Assembly (NCBI GenBank): GCA_016177385.1
Contig: JACOVJ010000083.1
Location: 1 to 6,813 of the forward strand
Direction of reading: 5' to 3'
Origin: Candidatus Niyogiibacteriota bacterium
GTDB lineage: Bacteria; Patescibacteriota; Minisyncoccia; HO2-45-28
Length of the DNA stretch: 6,813 nucleotides
Every line of letters begins with the position of its first letter. Within the stretch, counting starts at the first letter, position 1. Shown here piece after piece: positions 5,530-6,813 of the stretch. Below the pieces are notes generated by a model. That model was not told the origin of the DNA, did no database searches, and worked only from the letters and a program-made list of their open reading frames with translations. The position numbers and the translations under genes are program-made.

Positions 5530-6813
5530 ATGAAACTTCAATATATCATCATCGCCGGCTCTATCGCGCTCGCGGTCGTCGCGCTTCTGCTTTTTACGGG
5601 CGTGATCCCCGGTTTCCGCTCCGGCACACCCAGCCAATCGGGCGAGATCGCGATGTGGGGCCCGCTCCCGCAAAATTATTTGGCCCCCGCGCTCACCGAT
5701 TTCCAGAATCGCTTCCAAAATATCCGCATCACCTATCGCGAAATGCGCTCAGATACGTACATGAATGCCCTCGTAGACGCATTCGCTTCCGGGCGCGGTC
5801 CCGACATCTTCCTCCTACCGTCAGACCAGATCGAAAAGCAAAAAGAACGTCTTTTCGTGCTGACCTCCGATATCTATCCCTTGCGGGCATTCCGTGACGG
5901 ATTCCTTGATTCCGGCGACATCTTCACGGCGCCCGAGGGCATCTTAGCGCTTCCGTTCACTACCGACCCCTTGGTCTTGTACTGGAACCGCGACTTGTTC
6001 CAAAGCGCAGGCCTCGCCCAGCCGCCCTCAACCTGGGACGTGTTTTCGACCGACGCGACAAAACTCAAGACCTTAAGCGGCGCGACCATCACTCAGGCAG
6101 GAGCGGCTTTGGGCGAATTTTCCAATATCGCGGACGCCAAGGACATTCTTTCGCTTCTCATGCTCCAGACTGGAAATCCGGTCGTGAACCGGACAACGCG
6201 CAAAGCCGTTTTTGCAGAACGCGCGGATGGCCTGACCGCAGGCGAGGAAGCCGTGCTTTTTTTCAATAGTTTTTCGGACCCGCGTAAAACCTCTTATACC
6301 TGGAATCGGACGCTTCCGGAGGCGCTCGAGGCCTTCAGCGCCGGAACGCTCGCGATGTATATCGGATTTGCATCGGATCTCGACGCCATCCTTGCCAAAA
6401 ACCCGCACCTGAATTTCGACATTGCCGAAGTCCCGCAGATCGCGGGCGGCCCCATCAAGGCGACCTACGCGCGGAGTTACGGCCTTGCGGTTTCCAAGCA
6501 AAGCCGGCTCCCGGCCGTTGCGCTTACGGTCATGTATGACCTGACGAGCTTCAATCAGCAAAAACTCCTTGCCGAGACCGGCATCACGCCGCCCGTTCTC
6601 CGGACGCTTCTTTCCAATCCTCCGGAAAATCCGGCGCTTGAAACCTTTTATGCTTCCGCGATCAAGGCACGGACCTGGCTCGATCCCGACCCGGAACGCA
6701 CCCGCTCGATCTTTCAAGAAATGGCGGGGTCGGTTTTATCCGGCGCCACGCGCCTCGATACGGCGGTCCGTAATGCCCAAAATCAGATCAATGCGCTCTT
6801 TCCTCAAACTCAA
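5530..6813 (+). CDS. Extracellular solute-binding protein, family 1 type (3' end outside window)
   Basis: The frame starting at ATG 5530 stays open for 428 codons to the window edge, so the C-terminus is missing. Residues 5-24 form an uncleaved signal anchor or signal peptide, ending in GVIPGF; no lipobox cysteine is present. Residues 39-46 (EIAMWGPL) are the first strand of a periplasmic-binding-protein lobe. FASGRGPDIFLLP (85-97) and LPFTTDPLVLYWNRDLF (141-157), followed by a PSTW element, are hallmarks of family 1 (sugar-type) solute-binding proteins. GEFSNIADAKDILSLL (195-210) resembles a segment I recall from solute-binding proteins of Patescibacteria. It should bind a solute, perhaps a sugar or oligosaccharide, outside the membrane. 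No ABC permease or ATPase gene lies in the window, so its transport partner is unknown. It begins 15 nt after the methyltransferase, with no Shine-Dalgarno site. Confidence 0.88.
   Translation, partial: MKLQYIIIAGSIALAVVALLLFTGVIPGFRSGTPSQSGEIAMWGPLPQNYLAPALTDFQNRFQNIRITYREMRSDTYMNALVDAFASGRGPDIFLLPSDQIEKQKERLFVLTSDIYPLRAFRDGFLDSGDIFTAPEGILALPFTTDPLVLYWNRDLFQSAGLAQPPSTWDVFSTDATKLKTLSGATITQAGAALGEFSNIADAKDILSLLMLQTGNPVVNRTTRKAVFAERADGLTAGEEAVLFFNSFSDPRKTSYTWNRTLPEALEAFSAGTLAMYIGFASDLDAILAKNPHLNFDIAEVPQIAGGPIKATYARSYGLAVSKQSRLPAVALTVMYDLTSFNQQKLLAETGITPPVLRTLLSNPPENPALETFYASAIKARTWLDPDPERTRSIFQEMAGSVLSGATRLDTAVRNAQNQINALFPQTQ

Noticed and set aside
5205..5897. Plus-strand open frame of 230 codons spanning the methyltransferase end and solute-binding protein start
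   Set aside because: The product is a run of Arg, Pro and His typical of an off-frame translation. It overlaps two genes with clear domain motifs.
6073..6717. Minus-strand open frame of 214 codons inside the solute-binding protein gene
   Set aside because: It is antisense to a frame with family 1 solute-binding motifs, and has no start signal or recognisable domain.

Overview
The window reads as bacterial chromosome with a moderately high GC content, the standard genetic code (TGA, TAA and TAG all end genes at sensible places) and tight gene packing. My best guess is a Candidate Phyla Radiation (Patescibacteria, Parcubacteria-like) genome. The reasons are the order metallo-beta-lactamase-fold protein, small one-helix membrane protein, GyrA; a methyltransferase starting in 'FLNP'; and an N-terminally anchored solute-binding protein without a lipobox. 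All of these resemble proteins I recall from that group. This assignment is inference from memory, not a search.

Layout. Positions 1-48 may be the tail of an upstream gene. A good promoter (45-73) drives a 211-residue secreted protein of unknown function (136-771, + strand), closed by an intrinsic terminator (786-819). Facing it is a minus-strand pair of small genes, one very basic (1233-1472) and one mildly acidic (927-1202). They have strong Shine-Dalgarno sites and two tandem minus-strand terminators (proximal 897-923, distal 824-876). The divergent intergenic region 1473-1598 carries a likely promoter on each strand. From 1599 to the end runs a co-directional cluster with gaps of only 1, 9, 24 and 15 nt: an MBL-fold hydrolase, an 86-residue membrane protein, DNA gyrase subunit A, a class I SAM methyltransferase, and an extracellular solute-binding protein cut by the window edge. 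There is no gene-free stretch over 300 bases; the longest gaps are 772-926 (terminators) and 1473-1598 (promoters).

How the genes work together. Gyrase A is the housekeeping anchor of the plus-strand cluster. I see no direct biochemical link between it and its neighbours, and the shared operon is inferred from spacing and from the lack of internal terminators. No mobile element, CRISPR array, tRNA or rRNA is visible.

The most notable signals are: a clean split between genes with strong Shine-Dalgarno sites (the three genes before position 1500) and genes with none (all five after 1599); a promoter placed so that the MBL gene would be transcribed leaderless; an Asp-to-Asn change in the MBL HxHxDH metal motif; Ile at the GyrA position equivalent to E. 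coli Ser83; and an unusual stack of three hairpins between the convergent genes. I did not find convincing evidence of a wholly new biological system.
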